From Desmodus rotundus (lineage: Eukaryota; Chordata; Mammalia; Chiroptera; Phyllostomidae): a stretch of 64,000 nucleotides of DNA. A program made the translations under genes and the position numbers. Positions 24,055 to 35,800 of this stretch are shown in pieces. Position 1 is the stretch's first letter. Each line of letters starts with the position of its first letter. The stretch lies in contig NC_071396.1 in NCBI RefSeq assembly GCF_022682495.2, forward strand, positions 19,899,735 to 19,963,734, given 5' to 3'. The notes under the pieces were generated by a model. The model saw only the letters and a program-made list of their open reading frames with translations, made no database searches and was not told where the DNA came from.

Positions 24055-24702
24055 CCAAGGCACCCTTCTTTATAACCAAGCCAAACCCTGCCTGCCTCAG
24101 CTTGCCACGTTCTTGGTGTCTTACTCTCATTTCCACTGGGCACTTGGACACGTCTTTAATCGGTTCTGACGCCCCTCAAGGATGTCATGAGAGAAGTCAA
24201 GTCCGTCGTCTGCCTGTGAGGGGTCAGGCCGTCCAGGCCCGGGGCCGGGAAGGCCCGCATTGGTGGAGCTGGGGTCCCTGCTGGGCGTGTGGACACCCAC
24301 ACGCCCCTTGAACACCTGTGCCCTCCCCTTCCTGGAGCGTGCGCTTGGACGGGGTCATTGAGGCCGGTCCTGAGGGGCCCAGAGGCCCCCAGTCAGGCTT
24401 CTAGAAATCTAGAAGTGACCCTGGATTCCAGAACGATGAGTTTGCATTAGCTGTACTTGAACACAGAGGCCGATGCTGCTGGGGTTGTTCCAGGCGTGAG
24501 AGCTGTGGCCATGACCACACCGAAGTGCCTAAACTCGCAAGGACAGATGCTGAGTATAATCACTCTTATCTTATAGCCATCTTGACACTGGGTTTCACTG
24601 GAAAAGAGTATTAACATATTTCATTTGCTTTAAGCCTTCTGAGGAACTGTGGAATGAAAGACTGGCTTCCCTTTACAGGAATTTCCAACCTTAGAAGTCA
24701 GC
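24055..24702. other. Unique sequence, no gene seen
   Basis: No gene or repeat is recognised. Confidence 0.45.
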
Positions 24703-25042
24703 TGTGGCCTGGGCCTCATGTCTTTGTCCCCCAAATCCCTAGGTTGAAACCCTAACTCCCAATGTGATGATGTCAGGAGGTGGGGCCTTTGGGAGGTGAT
24801 TAGGTCCAGGGCGTGAAGCCCTCCTGTTGGGATTATGTTGCCTTTATGAAGGAGACCCCGAGGGCCCACTCAGCCCTTCTGACCGGTGGGGACACAGCAA
24901 GAAAACGGCCGTCTGTGAACCAAGGAGCCGTCACCAGTCACCGAATCTGCTGTATTTCCAGAACCATGAGAACCAACACCTGGTGATTATAAGCCCCCAG
25001 TTGATGGTGTTTTTGTCACAGCAGCCTGAGTGGACTAAGACA
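24703..25042 (+). mobile_element. Solo LTR of ERVL-MaLR type (MST/MLT1-like)
   Basis: It begins with TG and ends with 'tggactaagaca'. Inside are 'aggaggtggggcctttggga' followed by 'ggtgattaggtcca', a 'gggacacagcaagaaaacgg' segment, 'ccagaaccatgagaacca' and 'gtttttgtcacagcagcc'. These are landmarks of the mammalian MaLR LTRs. The length of 340 bp is right for a solo LTR. No internal region is attached. Confidence 0.75.
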
Positions 25043-25109
25043 AAGCCCTAACAAACTCATATGATAAATTTATTCCAAGGGAAGCAGACTTAAATGAACT
25101 CCCTGAGGG

Positions 25110-25152
<43 letters not shown>
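25110..25152. repeat. (TG)n microsatellite
   Basis: Alternating TG units run with one C interruption near the start. Alternating purine-pyrimidine sequence of this length can adopt Z-DNA. Confidence 0.95.
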
Positions 25153-25154
<2 letters not shown>

Positions 25155-25569
25155 CATCGGCACAGGCGGCGCTCTGTTGCAAGCACGGATATCCTTTGTC
25201 ATCCTCTAAGCAGTCTGGGGAAGGAAGCAGGTAAAAGGAAGAACTTCCAGCGCCACATTGTTTGACACCTAGGAGCCCGTGTTCTGTGTTTGGGCTGGCT
25301 GTCACGCAGTGGAGGGAAGTGGGCATGGCTCCTTGGGTTCTCTGAGCCCCTCCGAGGGCCCTGGGGGGCAGGAGGGGCCCTCTCTGCTCCACCCGCAGCA
25401 GTCGTGCTGCTGAAGCGCGGGCACAAAGCACGAATTAAAACAGAGGAGTCCGAGGCCAGACTTAACACGGGCACCGCATGCCGTACCAGGGAGCCAAGAG
25501 CACCCAGCGGGGAAAGAGTGGTCTCTTCAGGAAAAGGCATGGGGAAAACGGAATGTCCAGCCGCAGAAA
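25153..25569. other. Unique sequence, no gene seen
   Basis: No gene or repeat is recognised between the TG tract and the L1. Confidence 0.45.
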
Positions 25570-26884
25570 AATAGAATTAGACCTGTAGGTTACGCCACTC
25601 ACAGGGAGAACTTGAAATGGACCGAAGACTTAAACAAAAGACTGGAAACAGTAAAACTTCTAGAAGAAAACATGAGGAAGCAGCTCTTTGACACTGGTCT
25701 TGGCAGTGACTTTTTGGATTGGACGCCAAAAGCGCAAACCACAAAAGCAAAAATCAACAAGTAGGAGCACATCACACTTAAAAGCTTCTGCACATCAGCA
25801 AAAGAAACAACAAAATGAAAAGACAACCCACAGAATGGGAGAAAATATTTGCAAACCATGTATCTGATAAAGGATTAATAAAGGATCAAAGTTTATAAAG
25901 AACTCCTGCAACTCAATAAGGAAAAAAAAAACAATTAAAAACACGGACAGAGGAACGAAATAGACATTTTTTCAAAGAAGCCATCACCATGGCCAACAGG
26001 TACATGAAAAGATGCTCAGCGTCACTCAGCATCAGCAAAACGCAAATCTAAACCGCGATATCACCTCACATCTGTCAGAACGTCTGTTGCCATCAAGACA
26101 GGAAATAATGTGGAGTGAAGGGCGTCCTGGTGCAGTGTTGGGGGGGACGAAATCGGTGCAGCCACTGTGGAAAACAGTATGGAGATTCATTAACAAATTA
26201 AAAATAGAACTGCCCTATGACCCCGCAAGTTCACTTTTGGGCATATGCCCGCAGGACGTAGAAGCAGACTATCAAAGAGATGCACGTTTCCGTGTCTATT
26301 GCGGCAGTATTCACAACAGCGAAGCTGCACTCCATAGAAACAACCTGAGTGGCTGTCGCCTGATAATGGGTAAAGATGCACGGAATGTTATTCAGCCCCC
26401 CCGAAAGAACGAAGTTCTGCCATACGTGACGACGTGGCTGGACTCTGAGGGCACTCTGCAGAGATAAGTCGGACAGAGACAAATACTGTATGTTCTCACT
26501 TTTACGTGGAACCTAAAAAGGCCATACTCGCAACAACGGAGCAGAATGGCGGGCAGCGGGAGTGGGAGGTGGGGGCAGGAGAGAGGCTGTTTAAGGTACG
26601 AACTTGCACCGAGTAGATGAATAGGTCCTGGGACCTCGTGCACAGCATGGTGAGGGTGGGCAACAATGAGGTATCGTACTCACCAAACCTGCTGGGAGAC
26701 TCGATCTTCGTTATTCCCGCCACAACAAAGAAGCGGCAGTGTGTGAGCCGACAGAGGTGCTAACCATCTACGATGGTAATTTATTGCAATATACTGGCAT
26801 ACATGTAGCAAATCAGTATGTTGTATATCTTAAACTTACACAGTGTTACATGTCAAATTTATTTCAGTTAAAAAATTAAAAACA
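25570..26884 (+). mobile_element. LINE-1 3' end (L1M-type), inactive
   Basis: The text follows the L1 ORF2 carboxy-terminal region and 3' UTR: 'gaagacttaaacaaaagac', 'aaaatatttgcaaaccatgt', 'aactcctgcaactcaataag', 'ggccaacaggtacatgaaaa' and 'gtgcagccactgtggaaaac', then 'ttattcagcc' and 'tactgtatgttctcactttt'. A surviving frame at 26012-26467 contains QPLWKTVWRF and LPYDPASSLLGI, which are ORF2 C-terminal landmarks. Stops and frameshifts break the rest, and the 5' part is missing. It ends in an A-rich stretch. The copy cannot be active. Confidence 0.9.
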
Positions 26885-27119
26885 GAAAGGAGGATTCTGC
26901 ACACTTGACTTCCAGCCCCCAAAGTGTAGAAAGCCAGGGCCGTGATTCTCCCCAGGCCATGTCCCCACGGTCACCAAGAGCTCAGGGTCTTGACTGTCAC
27001 TGCTTCCCCAGAGACGTCTGGGCCACTGCGGATCTCCTGTTGCCTCACCCTGGCCTCCTGCGACCCTCAGCAGCCGGGCCTGTTTGGGGACAGGAGCAGT
27101 CAGAACACACGTATTCCGG

Positions 27120-27270
27120 TATTCTGCAGTACCTGTTGCGTGTGACACCCCGTCACACTCACTCCATTTGATGCTCGTGACGCTGCTGCGGGGCAAGGAC
27201 TCCCGCCTCCATTGAAGAGACGAGGAAACCGAGGCTGCGAGGGACAACGAACACCCCGCTGGACGGGGCA
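27120..27270 (-). repeat. MIR-like SINE remnant
   Basis: 'cactccatttgatgctcgtg' followed by 'gaagagacgaggaaaccgag' matches the MIR core in antisense. The ends are degraded. Confidence 0.6.
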
Positions 27271-27811
27271 GGTGACTGAGGTCCCTGAGTCTGTCACGGT
27301 CACGTTTAGGCACCCGAGCCTTTGCTTTTCTTCCCTTTCCTTTGAAGTCTGCACCGTGGACAGTGTCTCTGCACCCTTGGGGCTGGAGCCTGCTGCCCCC
27401 AGCAGAGCCGGGACCAGGGTGGTGCTCCAGGGAGAGCGGCCAGTTTTGCAGGGAAAAGTGCAAGGCGCCCGCCCAGGTAAACTCAAACTGGATTTCAGGT
27501 CAACCGTGCATTTTTTTCACCATTACTGTGTTGCATGTTTGGGATATATTTATGCTGAAAAGCATTCCCTGTTTATCTAAAACCCAAATTTAGTGAGCAT
27601 CCTGGAACTGTAACTAGGCACCCCAGCTCCAGGGGAAGCCTGTGGTGGGTCTAATGCTGAAGGAGCTGGTTTGCCGAGGCCCCGGCTCATGCAGCTTTGC
27701 CCATTTGCTCTGCAGGTTCTTGAATGTTCTTTCTGAAACCAGCTTCACCGTCAACACGGAGGGTTATAAACTGGCAACTTGGGCCGAATCTAATCAGCCA
27801 TCATGTTAACT
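27271..27811. other. Unique sequence, no gene seen
   Basis: No gene or repeat is recognised. Confidence 0.45.
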
Positions 27812-27825
27812 AAAAATAGCCAGTC

Positions 27826-28032
27826 AGGCCTGACCGGTCTGGCTCAGCTGGTTGGTTGTTGTCCTGCAAAGCGAGAGGTCACTGGCTCAATTTCCGGTCA
27901 GGACACATGCCTGGGTTGGGGGTCAGTCCCTGGTCCGGGTGCATACAAGAAGAGGCAGCCAATCAATGTTTCTCTCTCTTTCTTCACCCCTTCCCCTCTC
28001 TCTAAAAATAAATAAGTACAATCTTAAAAAAT
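27826..28032 (+). mobile_element. Ves-type SINE, plus orientation
   Basis: The head 'cctgaccggtctggctcagc' carries the pol III A box, followed by 'cacatgcctgggttggggg', 'ccaatcaatgtttctctctc' and the A-rich end 'aaaaataaataagtacaatc'. Flanking duplications are aaaaatagccagtc (27812-27825) and aaaaataatcagtc (28033-28046), 12 of 14. The B box has decayed. A processed pseudogene sits only about 20 bases beyond it. Confidence 0.95.
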
Positions 28033-28069
28033 AAAAATAATCAGTCCATTTTTTAAAATCAGGAGATTT

Positions 28070-28404
28070 TGAGAGCTGAGCTCCCAAGGTGGCAAGCGAG
28101 ATGCCGGTGGCCGTGGTGCCCATGGGCAGCCCCAGCCATGGTGCTCTGACTGCGTGAAGATGGCTTTGTGATGGGTGGTGCCGTGGGCATGGCGGCCTGC
28201 GCTCTTCCGAACCTTTTCCTGTCTCGGGATCGGAATGCAGGGCTGGGAGCGGATGGGCGGCATTGGGAAAACCGTGATGCAGATTCATGGCCATCGGGGT
28301 GGGCATCGGCGCTAATCCAGGCAATGGCGGACCACGTCCACCCCATCCCACCAGTCCCAGCCCACGTACTATAATAAGAGACTCTGAGTAGTCAAAAAAA
28401 AAAA
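28070..28404 (+). pseudogene. Processed pseudogene of ROMO1 (ROS modulator 1)
   Basis: ROMO1 is a small inner-mitochondrial-membrane protein of 79 residues. The retrocopy starts with a 5' UTR remnant and an ATG at 28101 in 'gagatgccggtggccgtgg'. Recognisable segments follow: 'tgatgggtggtgccgtgggc', 'ttttcctgtctcgggatcgg', 'atgggcggcattgggaaaac' and 'cattcatggcc'-like text. The 3' UTR ends in 'cagcccacgtactataat' and an A tail at 28394-28408. From ATG to the TAA at 28313-28315 there are 215 bases, against 240 expected. The deficit includes a deletion of about 20 bases after 'gtgatgcaga', so the frame is broken. No introns are present. The target-site duplication aaaatcaggagattt is perfect at 28055-28069 and 28405-28419. 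The long intact duplication suggests a fairly recent L1-mediated event. The parent is named from recognition of its mRNA. Confidence 0.93.
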
Positions 28405-28419
28405 AAAATCAGGAGATTT

Positions 28420-29058
28420 CACACAAATCTAAATTTGACATTAAGACGACGAGGCAGTGGTCACCTGAGGCAGGGCGTGCATTCGCCGTCACTGCCGCAG
28501 TTACCTCCCGTCCCCTAGACCCGCTCCTACTGAGCAGCCTGCAGGTGTGAGGTTCGGGTTCCTGATCGACGCCACGTGCCAGGAAGTCTCCTTCACGCAG
28601 CGAAAGGTGCCAAGGTTTTCAGCGTCCATTTCTCCCATTTCACTGTCTCCCTTCCCGCCCCTCCCTCGATGCACTGATGTCCCCGCAGGTTGCCGGTTAC
28701 CCCACGCCCTGGACTGCCAGCCTGACCCCACAGAGCCAATCCCCGGGCATGGCTTCCTCGAAGGCGGCTCCAGGAAGCTGGCCCGGAGCCCAGGACCCCC
28801 TGAGCACGAGGAATCGCACGCCGTGTAGGTGAGTTCTTCACCGTGTAGATTAGGGAATGGAAAGTGTGACTTTCAGACACTGCACACAGCCGGAACACAG
28901 CCGGAACGGTGAAGCTGTGACTTATGCTCAGGTGAGGGGGCAGGGGGAGTGTCTCATCTGCCAGGTGCCGTCCACGGGGATCCAGGCTTCGTGCGCTGGT
29001 GTCTCCAGCGCGTGGCCCTGCACCACGGGCTTGCTGAGTTCCCTCCCCCATCAGAGTG
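28420..29058. other. Unique sequence, no gene seen
   Basis: No exon or repeat is recognised. Confidence 0.45.
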
Positions 29059-29081
29059 ACTGATTGATTGATTGATTGATG
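29059..29081. repeat. (TGAT)n tetranucleotide tract
   Basis: About five TGAT units are present. Confidence 0.9.
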
Positions 29082-30889
29082 GCTATAACGTGCAGCTATC
29101 CGGGCAGAGCAGTTCTCACTGCGGAACAAGTCCTCGTTAGCCTGGCAGTCTCTAGAGCCTAAGTTAGGGGAGCTCACTGTCACCTTCAGGTCACTTAGCG
29201 ATGCCTGGGACCCTAGTCGTAGGATAAGGACCCAAGAAAGTGTCCCATTGGTGTGGCAGGGGGACAGGAACCAGGGAGGGCACTCCAGACCATTCCCCAG
29301 CCCTCACATTCCTTCTCTTACACCTGAGTCATGGCTTAGGGAGGGTCATTCTCTCCTGGAACCAAACCAAGGAATCCATTCCATCTGTCCCCTTGCGTTT
29401 TAATGGATATTCCGAACAGGTCACCTAAGGGCCTTACCCGAGCGGCACTGTGGACAGGTGCAGTACCATCTCCGGCCTGGTAAGCGATCCGTCCCACCAG
29501 GCTTCCTGGAGAAGAGCCCACTCTGCACCGTTGGGGCTGCCTCAGCCGGACTGGGCCTCCAGGACCCGCCCTGGATGCAGGAAGGGGCCACAAAGCCCAG
29601 GGTCAGGTGTGGGCTGCTGTGCGGGTCCAGGGAGGGCCAGACAACAGTCCACAGGCCACCATGGTCACCAGCCCGGGAACCTCCCGGGGGAGCCAGGGAG
29701 CCTGTTTCCTTGTCCTGCATTCTGCTACTTCGCTGCGAGACCAGTGACAAGGGGAGTCCATCTGGGGCTCTGTGACCCTGCCCTGTGTCCCTCACAAAAC
29801 AGCTTTTACAAGGGCGCCTGTGTCCCAGGAGAATGGGAGCGGGTGTCATGGGGGCATGGTCCTGTCTCTGGCCTCTCTCCATGGGTCCCCCCCTGGGATC
29901 CCCCCCATTGTGAGGCAGGGTTGAGGGTTCCTCCCTCAGTGTTCCTGGCCCCAGTGAGAACAGGGCTGTGAGTTATGAATGCGCAAAAGTGTTTTTAATC
30001 TCCCGTGGAACAAAAGCAGTGTTTTCTGGGCCGGGGCCGCGGCCACAGGAGGAAGCCCGCAGCTGCCTGGAGATGCGGCCCCGGGCTGACGTCAGTGCAA
30101 GCTGGCCAGGCTGGGCTCCACTCAGGAGACTTTGGAGTGACACCGAAAGCAACTTTGCATCTTTTCCTTTCTCACAGCCCGGTGCTCTCGGTGCCCTGGG
30201 CACCCTGCGCAATGCTGCCCCTTCGGCATGTGGTCAGTGGCGGTCAGGCTCCCTGGCCCCGGATGACCAGACTGGCAGCCCCTCATAGGAAACAGTGTGT
30301 CCTCAGGTCACTTTAAATGGAAACCAGTTTTAACTTGGAATTCAAATGTCCAGGCCAACGTATTAGTCAAAACTCTATACTCTGACGTCTGCTCGCCCCC
30401 AGCCAGCTCAGCGGCTTCGGGCTAGAGGCCGGCTGTGTGTGTGTGGGGGGGGGATTGGGGGGGTTGCTGTGCTGGATGGCTGTGCCCCTGCCTCCCCACT
30501 GCTCCTCAGGATGGAGAGGGGAGGGCAGGGGCTGCGAGAGCGGAGTGGGCCATCCCTTGAGCCGGCCTGAGCTTTCAGGTTGACCCTACCCCTGGGTGGG
30601 GTCTTCCAAGTCCACACACTTCTTTGACCAGCTGGAGGTGTCCCTCTGCTGGGTGGTCACTGCGGCTTTGTCCTCTGGAGTTTACTTCTAGCTTCTTGCT
30701 GCTGGGGCCCTGCCCCTCCCGGCGGCCCTGGTGGTCAGCCCCCTAGATGTCACCCCACTGGACGTCCCCGTGTGGCCGACATCTGACTCCAATCTTCACG
30801 CCTCACTCGCTCTGACACATTCTGGGGTGGAGGGTGACCCCCACCCAGGCGCTCCGTGCTGGTCCTGCCTCCTTGCTCATTAGTTCCCA
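29082..30889. other. Unique sequence, no gene seen
   Basis: A G-rich, T-interrupted stretch lies near 30433-30466. No exon is recognised. Confidence 0.45.
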
Positions 30890-31320
30890 GAGGAAGCTGG
30901 AACAAATTACTGCAAACTCGGTGGCTCAGGAGAAAAAGCGTGCTCTCCCACAGTTCCGAGGACCGGAGTCTGAAACCAGTTCGCTGCGTCAGCCAAACCA
31001 GACCAGGCAAGCGGGGCTCCCTGAGGCTTGTGGAGAGCTCGCTCTTCGCCTCTCGGGCTCCTGAGGCCGCCGGTCAGTGCTGGCTGTGGCTGAGTCACTC
31101 AGTCTCTGCCTCTGGTCACAACGCCTTCTGCTCTGCGCGTGCTGGGACGTCCTGGGCCTCACCCTCCTGAGGATACCTGCCATTGCGTTCAGGCCTCGTC
31201 TGGATAAACCAAGAGCATTTGCCCATCTTGAGATCCTTAACCTAATCACTCACATGGGCAAAGACCTCTTTCCAAACCAGGTCAGGTCTGCAGGGTCCAG
31301 GGCTTCGACCCGACACCGTG
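30890..31320 (-). mobile_element. MaLR-type LTR remnant, minus orientation
   Basis: 'aattactgcaaactcggtgg', 'ctcccacagttccgaggacc' and, further on, 'atccttaacctaatcactca' and 'gacctctttccaaaccaggt' follow the antisense text of MLT1/MST-like LTRs. It is strongly diverged. Confidence 0.55.
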
Positions 31321-32659
31321 GGGCATCGATGCAGCTCCCTGCAGCCCAGTGCTCCCGCTCTGGGACCCTGGCTGGGAGTGGGACCCAGCCTCGCCCGCCC
31401 GCAGCTGGAGGGGCTCACGTGGGGCACTCTGCAGTAGCTTCCTGGAAACCCATCCTGTTTGAGGGGCAGCTCCCACCTGCCCTTCACAAAACACAGCTGC
31501 CTCCAGAGACATTCCTCTGCAAAAATGTCTCAGAGGAGCTCTGAGTTCCTCTGAGTTGGAAACCCTGTCTCTCAATAAGCTGACTATATAGTCCGGGGGT
31601 GGGGCGGGGGCTCCAGGGTGCTGGATCTTAACCATTTCCTGTGAACACTCTTTTGCTTTTGAACTTCACAGTGAAAAGTAGGTTGGTGCCCAGAGCATTG
31701 CCCTTAACATGCTGCTGCCTTTGTTTGTTGGTGGTTGATGTTGCCAGGATGCGGCCTCAAGGTCCTGCAGGACTGTGGCCTGCGTATGCGGCCCATGGAG
31801 CAGCTGTGGGGCTGGAATCTCGGCCACGCTCCGCCTGACCGGCCTGGGGAGGCCTCCCCTTCTGTGGGGCCACACTACAACCTGAGGGGCCCCTGTGCCT
31901 CTCTCCACCCTGCCCTGGAGGGTGCACTGTCCTCGGTTCTCACACGGTGACGGGACTCCCAGTGGGAGCCGCAGAGCTGCAGGCTGAAGTGTGGCCGACC
32001 TCGGGGCTCCAGGGACGCCTGGCACAGACCCACTTCAGGCATTGGGTTTGCAGCGAGCAGCTGGTGTGCCGACCTAGCCATTCCTTTTCTGGGGTTTGCA
32101 GATTGTCCTTTGATAAGGGTTCAATGTCGGTGTGGACGGGCCGGTCTGGCAAGAAAAATGACCTCAGCTCTACAATGTGGGTCCAGCTTTTAGGCAAAAA
32201 AGGGGACAGATTTGTTTGGAGGGTTCTGGAATGTTCAGGTAATAAGTCCTTTCGTCTCCTTCCGCCTTTGCAAGGACACGTGGCCGGTGTCTCGGCTGCT
32301 AGAACAGCGAATGGAAAACCCGAAGACGGGGCTGTGCTGGTGAACTCGAAACCCATTCATTTGCTCAGTTACCTGTGAAACCTGCAGCTCAAAGGTTCAG
32401 CAAGAACATAGTTCGAATGACACAGTGGTCACAGGTGGAGGCTGCTCAGGGGCCGACGGGCAGGGATTCGACTCCCCAAGTATCCCTCTAACCTGCCTTG
32501 TCCTCGACTTCAAGAGGCCCCGCCGCTGGGTCGGGGCAGGTTCTGAGTGGGTGGGCCTGCCTCTCTTGTTCAGAAAATTCTGGGGGGACCTGAGGAAGAT
32601 TTGGGGGCAGCCTCTGCAGCCAGATTTCCTCTAGCGGGATCAGCCTGAACCTGCTACCT
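31321..32659. other. Unique sequence, no gene seen
   Basis: No gene or clear repeat is recognised. Confidence 0.45.
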
Positions 32660-33050
32660 GCGAGTCAGTCTGCCGGGGCCGCCTGAACAAAGGAACACAG
32701 GCCTAACCCAGAGACACTGACACCCCAAACCCCCAACCTCGGGGTCTGGAGCCTGAAGTCTGAGACCAGGCGTGGGCAGGGCCGGTTCCTCCTGCGGGCT
32801 CCCTCCTCCACGTGGAGTTGGCCGTCTCCTCCCTGTGTCTTCGCGTGGCCCCCTCTGTGCGTGTCCCTGTTCTTATCTCCCCTTCTCAGGAGGACCCCAG
32901 GCAGTGGATTAGCCCTCCACCCTAATGACCTCATTTTGCCTTGAGTCCCTCTGTAAGGCCCTGTCTCCATATACGGTCGCACTCTGAGGTTCTGGAGGTC
33001 AGGGCTTCGTCATATACATTTTGGGGGCACAAGTCAGCTCCTAGCACGTG
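32660..33050 (-). mobile_element. MaLR-type LTR remnant, minus orientation
   Basis: The landmarks are 'ggccgtctcctccctgtgtc' and 'ctaatgacctcattttgcct', followed by 'ctgtctccatatacggtcgc' and 'cattttgggggcacaagtc'. This is the antisense of MLT1-like LTRs. Confidence 0.7.
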
Positions 33051-33509
33051 GGAACCCTGATCGGCCAGACGGGGACCGAATTCCAGGTAAGAAGTGGCTG
33101 TGGCCACACTTCCCCGCTCACAGCCCTGGCCCTCTCTGTGGAGTCCCCCAGGCTTCTTCCCTCTGCCGTGCTGCCCCAGCCTCCAGCCGCTCCCCTCTCC
33201 AGCCCCAAGTCGGAGCAGAACCCGCCACGGCTCTGAGTGTCCCTGCTCCTTCACACCCGCCGTCTTTCCTAGGAACAGGGCACCTCTCCAGTTCCTGCTG
33301 GAGCAGACATCCAGAGCTGACGTGGGGACAAGGAGGCATGGCAGACAATGGACAGGGAGGCAGAGGAGGGTTTGGCCAGCAACACTGGACATGTGGCCCT
33401 CAGTGAATTATTCTTGGTGCCAGCCCATGACAGGCCACCTTCCCTCTCGCCTTTGCTCCCCAGCCCAGGAAGCCCTGGAGTGACTCATGTGTCTGCTATT
33501 TGCCAGGTG
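33051..33509. other. Unique sequence, no gene seen
   Basis: No gene or repeat is recognised. Confidence 0.4.
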
Positions 33510-33640
33510 TGTGGCCGCAGCCCAGTGACCTCATGGTCTCGGCCTCAGTTTCATCACAGGGACGTGGGAACGGTGCTGTTTACCCCACAGTGTTGCTGGG
33601 AGGGTTCCTTGAAGTCACGCCTGCAAGGTACCTGCTACCT
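33510..33640 (+). repeat. MIR-like SINE remnant
   Basis: 'ctcggcctcagtttcatcac' followed by 'cacagtgttgctgggagggt' matches the MIR core. Confidence 0.5.
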
Positions 33641-33647
33641 GGTGTTC

Positions 33648-34001
33648 TGTGCTCACTGAATCATGTCCCCCAAAACTCGTAGTTGAAGTGCTAACCCCCA
33701 GGACCTCAGAACGTGACTATTTGGAGACAGGGGTCTTCAAAGAGGCAGTCGAGGTAAAATGGGGTCATTCATTGTGGACGCTCATCCGCCATGCCAGGGT
33801 GCCTCCTAAGAACAGAGAGGGGGCTGTGTGAGGACTCAGGGAAGACGGCTGTGGACATGCCAAGGAGAGAGACGCAGGAGGAACCGGCCCTGCTCACACC
33901 TTGATCCCAGACCTGCAGCCTCCAGCACTGGGTGGAGATAAACTTCTGCTTTAGCCGCCTAGCTGTGGGGCTTTGTTATGGCAGCGGAGCAAACGAACAC
34001 A
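33648..34001 (+). mobile_element. MaLR-type solo LTR (MLT1-like)
   Basis: 'atcatgtcccccaaaactcg', 'agtgctaacccccaggacct', 'gactatttggagacaggggt', 'ccttgatcccagacctgcag' and 'ctttgttatggcagcggagc' appear in the order expected of an MLT1-like LTR in plus orientation. Confidence 0.78.
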
Positions 34002-34439
34002 CCTGGTGTGTAAATGGCTTCCTTCCCTTCTCCTGGCCCCTCACCCCCCTCCACAGCCTGGACTGGCCCTATGGTCTGCTCTGCCCGGACCGTTTGCAGA
34101 CGTGTGGAGGACAGCTAAACATAGAACAAGACGCAGCACAAAGGAAAACAAAAGAAATGTTAGAAAAGCATCTGGCACCTTAAACAACAAGCACCTAAAA
34201 ATCACCCGAAAGTCATTCCCCTAAAGATGACGGAAGTGCGCTCTCAGGCAGGGTCACTTTCCTGTGTTTCCCTGAAGTTCCCTGCTGAGCCCCGGTCCCC
34301 ACCATTCTCTGGGGCTCATGTTGAGCCGCTGAGTCACCCCGCTCAGTCCTGAGCACTAGTTTGGGGGAATCGACCGCTTTGCAATACTGAGTCCCCTAGT
34401 CCCGGAACAAGGCCTCTCTCTCCATTTGTTTAGTTCCTT
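34002..34439. other. Unique sequence, no gene seen
   Basis: An A-rich stretch lies at about 34115-34205. No repeat family was assigned. Confidence 0.4.
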
Positions 34440-35212
34440 CCTATCTTTCAACAAACGCTTATGATTTTCTTCCCTACAAACCTGCACATCTTTCGTTATT
34501 TTGTATTTCTAAGCATTTTATTTCTTCACGCTTTTGGAAGCGTATTTCTTAATTTCTAAACACTTCAGGTTTTTTATTTATCTTTTTATTATTGATTTCT
34601 AACTATTGCATTCTAGTTAAAAAATGTAATTTGAAAAATACCGATTTTTGAAATTTATCAGCACTGGCCCTGTTGGCGAGTTTGCGGTGGCTTCTTGTGA
34701 GTGTTGCGTGTTCTTGTAGACCCGTGTGCCGTGCAGTTGTACGATGCGGGTTTTCTGCATGGAGCCCGTAGGCACGTCCGTCCACTGTGGTGTCAGAATA
34801 ATACGCTGCGTTCCGACCGCTCAGCTGTTCCTCTGGGAGTGGAGGTGCTAGAATCGCCCACCGTCTTGTAGTTTCTTGTAGTCCATTCACAGTTTCCTTG
34901 ATATGTTTTCAGTCTCTGTTATCAGGTAGGCACAAGTTCAGAATTATATCTTTTATCATCATGTACTGACTCTCATCGCCAACAAGTATGTTTTTGCCTT
35001 ACAGTTTATTTTAATGTATATTAATTATTGATATATGAATAAACAATTTACCATCTTAACCTAAAATTTACTGTCTTTACATGAAATTTGCCGCCTTAAC
35101 CATTTTACAGCCTACGGTTCACATTATCGTGCAGCCAAGCTCAGACTTTTTCTAGGCATACCTGGCCTGTTGCTTTCTATCTTTCTATTTTTAATTCTTT
35201 CTGATTCTTATA
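34440..35212 (-). mobile_element. Degraded LINE-1, antisense (part 1)
   Basis: This is AT-rich sequence that reads like antisense L1 ORF2. A segment at about 35040-35165, 'caatttaccatcttaacc' and following, resembles antisense L1 3' UTR and may be a separate insertion. Together with 35442-35800 it probably forms one old antisense L1 interrupted by a Ves SINE. Confidence 0.55.
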
Positions 35213-35430
35213 CACATATGTCTATTTTAAAGATTTTATTTATTTATTTTTAGAGAGGGGGAGGGAGAGAGAAAGAGAGGGAGAGAAACATCAATGTGTG
35301 GTTGCCTCTTGTGCACCCCCTACTGGAGACCTGGCCCGCAACCCAAGCATGTGCCCTGACTGGGAATCGAACTGGCGACCCTTTGGTTTGCAGGTCGGCA
35401 CTCAATCCACTGAACCACACCAGCCAGGGT
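35213..35430 (-). mobile_element. Ves-type SINE inside L1
   Basis: This is a well-kept minus-orientation copy: 'ttaaagattttatttattta', 'gagaaacatcaatgtgtggt', 'ctgactgggaatcgaactgg' and the head 'gaaccacaccagccaggg'. The duplication is tgattcttata (35202-35212) and tgattctcata (35431-35441), 10 of 11. It splits the antisense L1, so it is younger than that L1. Confidence 0.95.
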
Positions 35431-35441
35431 TGATTCTCATA

Positions 35442-35800
35442 TTTAAGTTGTGTCTCTTATAAACACCACATGGATGGATTACTTTCTCACCTGAAATCTG
35501 ACAATCTTTGTTTTTCAATTGGAGTGTTTAATTTGTTTGCATTTATTGTTTATAAAATACCAATGATAATTTTTGGATTTATTTTTACCATCTTTCGTGA
35601 TTGTTCTTTGTCCTGCATTTTTCTTTAATTTTTCCATCTTTCTTGACTTTTTTGAAATTGAATACGTATTTTTACTTATTTCATTTATTTCCCTCCACAA
35701 GTTGAGATGTTGTATTTATATTTCTTATTTCTATTATCTTAAGGTTAACCTTGAACCTTTAACATGCAAAGTTAAGTACTGCCTTTATCCTCCCGAGTAG
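35442..35800 (-). mobile_element. Degraded LINE-1 ORF2, antisense (part 2)
   Basis: 'gttgtgtctcttataaacac' and 'caattggagtgtttaatttg' followed by 'catttattg' are characteristic antisense L1 ORF2 text. No intact frame remains. Confidence 0.7.

Noticed and set aside
26012..26467. Plus-strand frame of 151 codons that might be a gene
   Set aside because: It contains L1 ORF2 C-terminal landmarks (QPLWKTVWRF) and belongs to the inactive L1 fragment.
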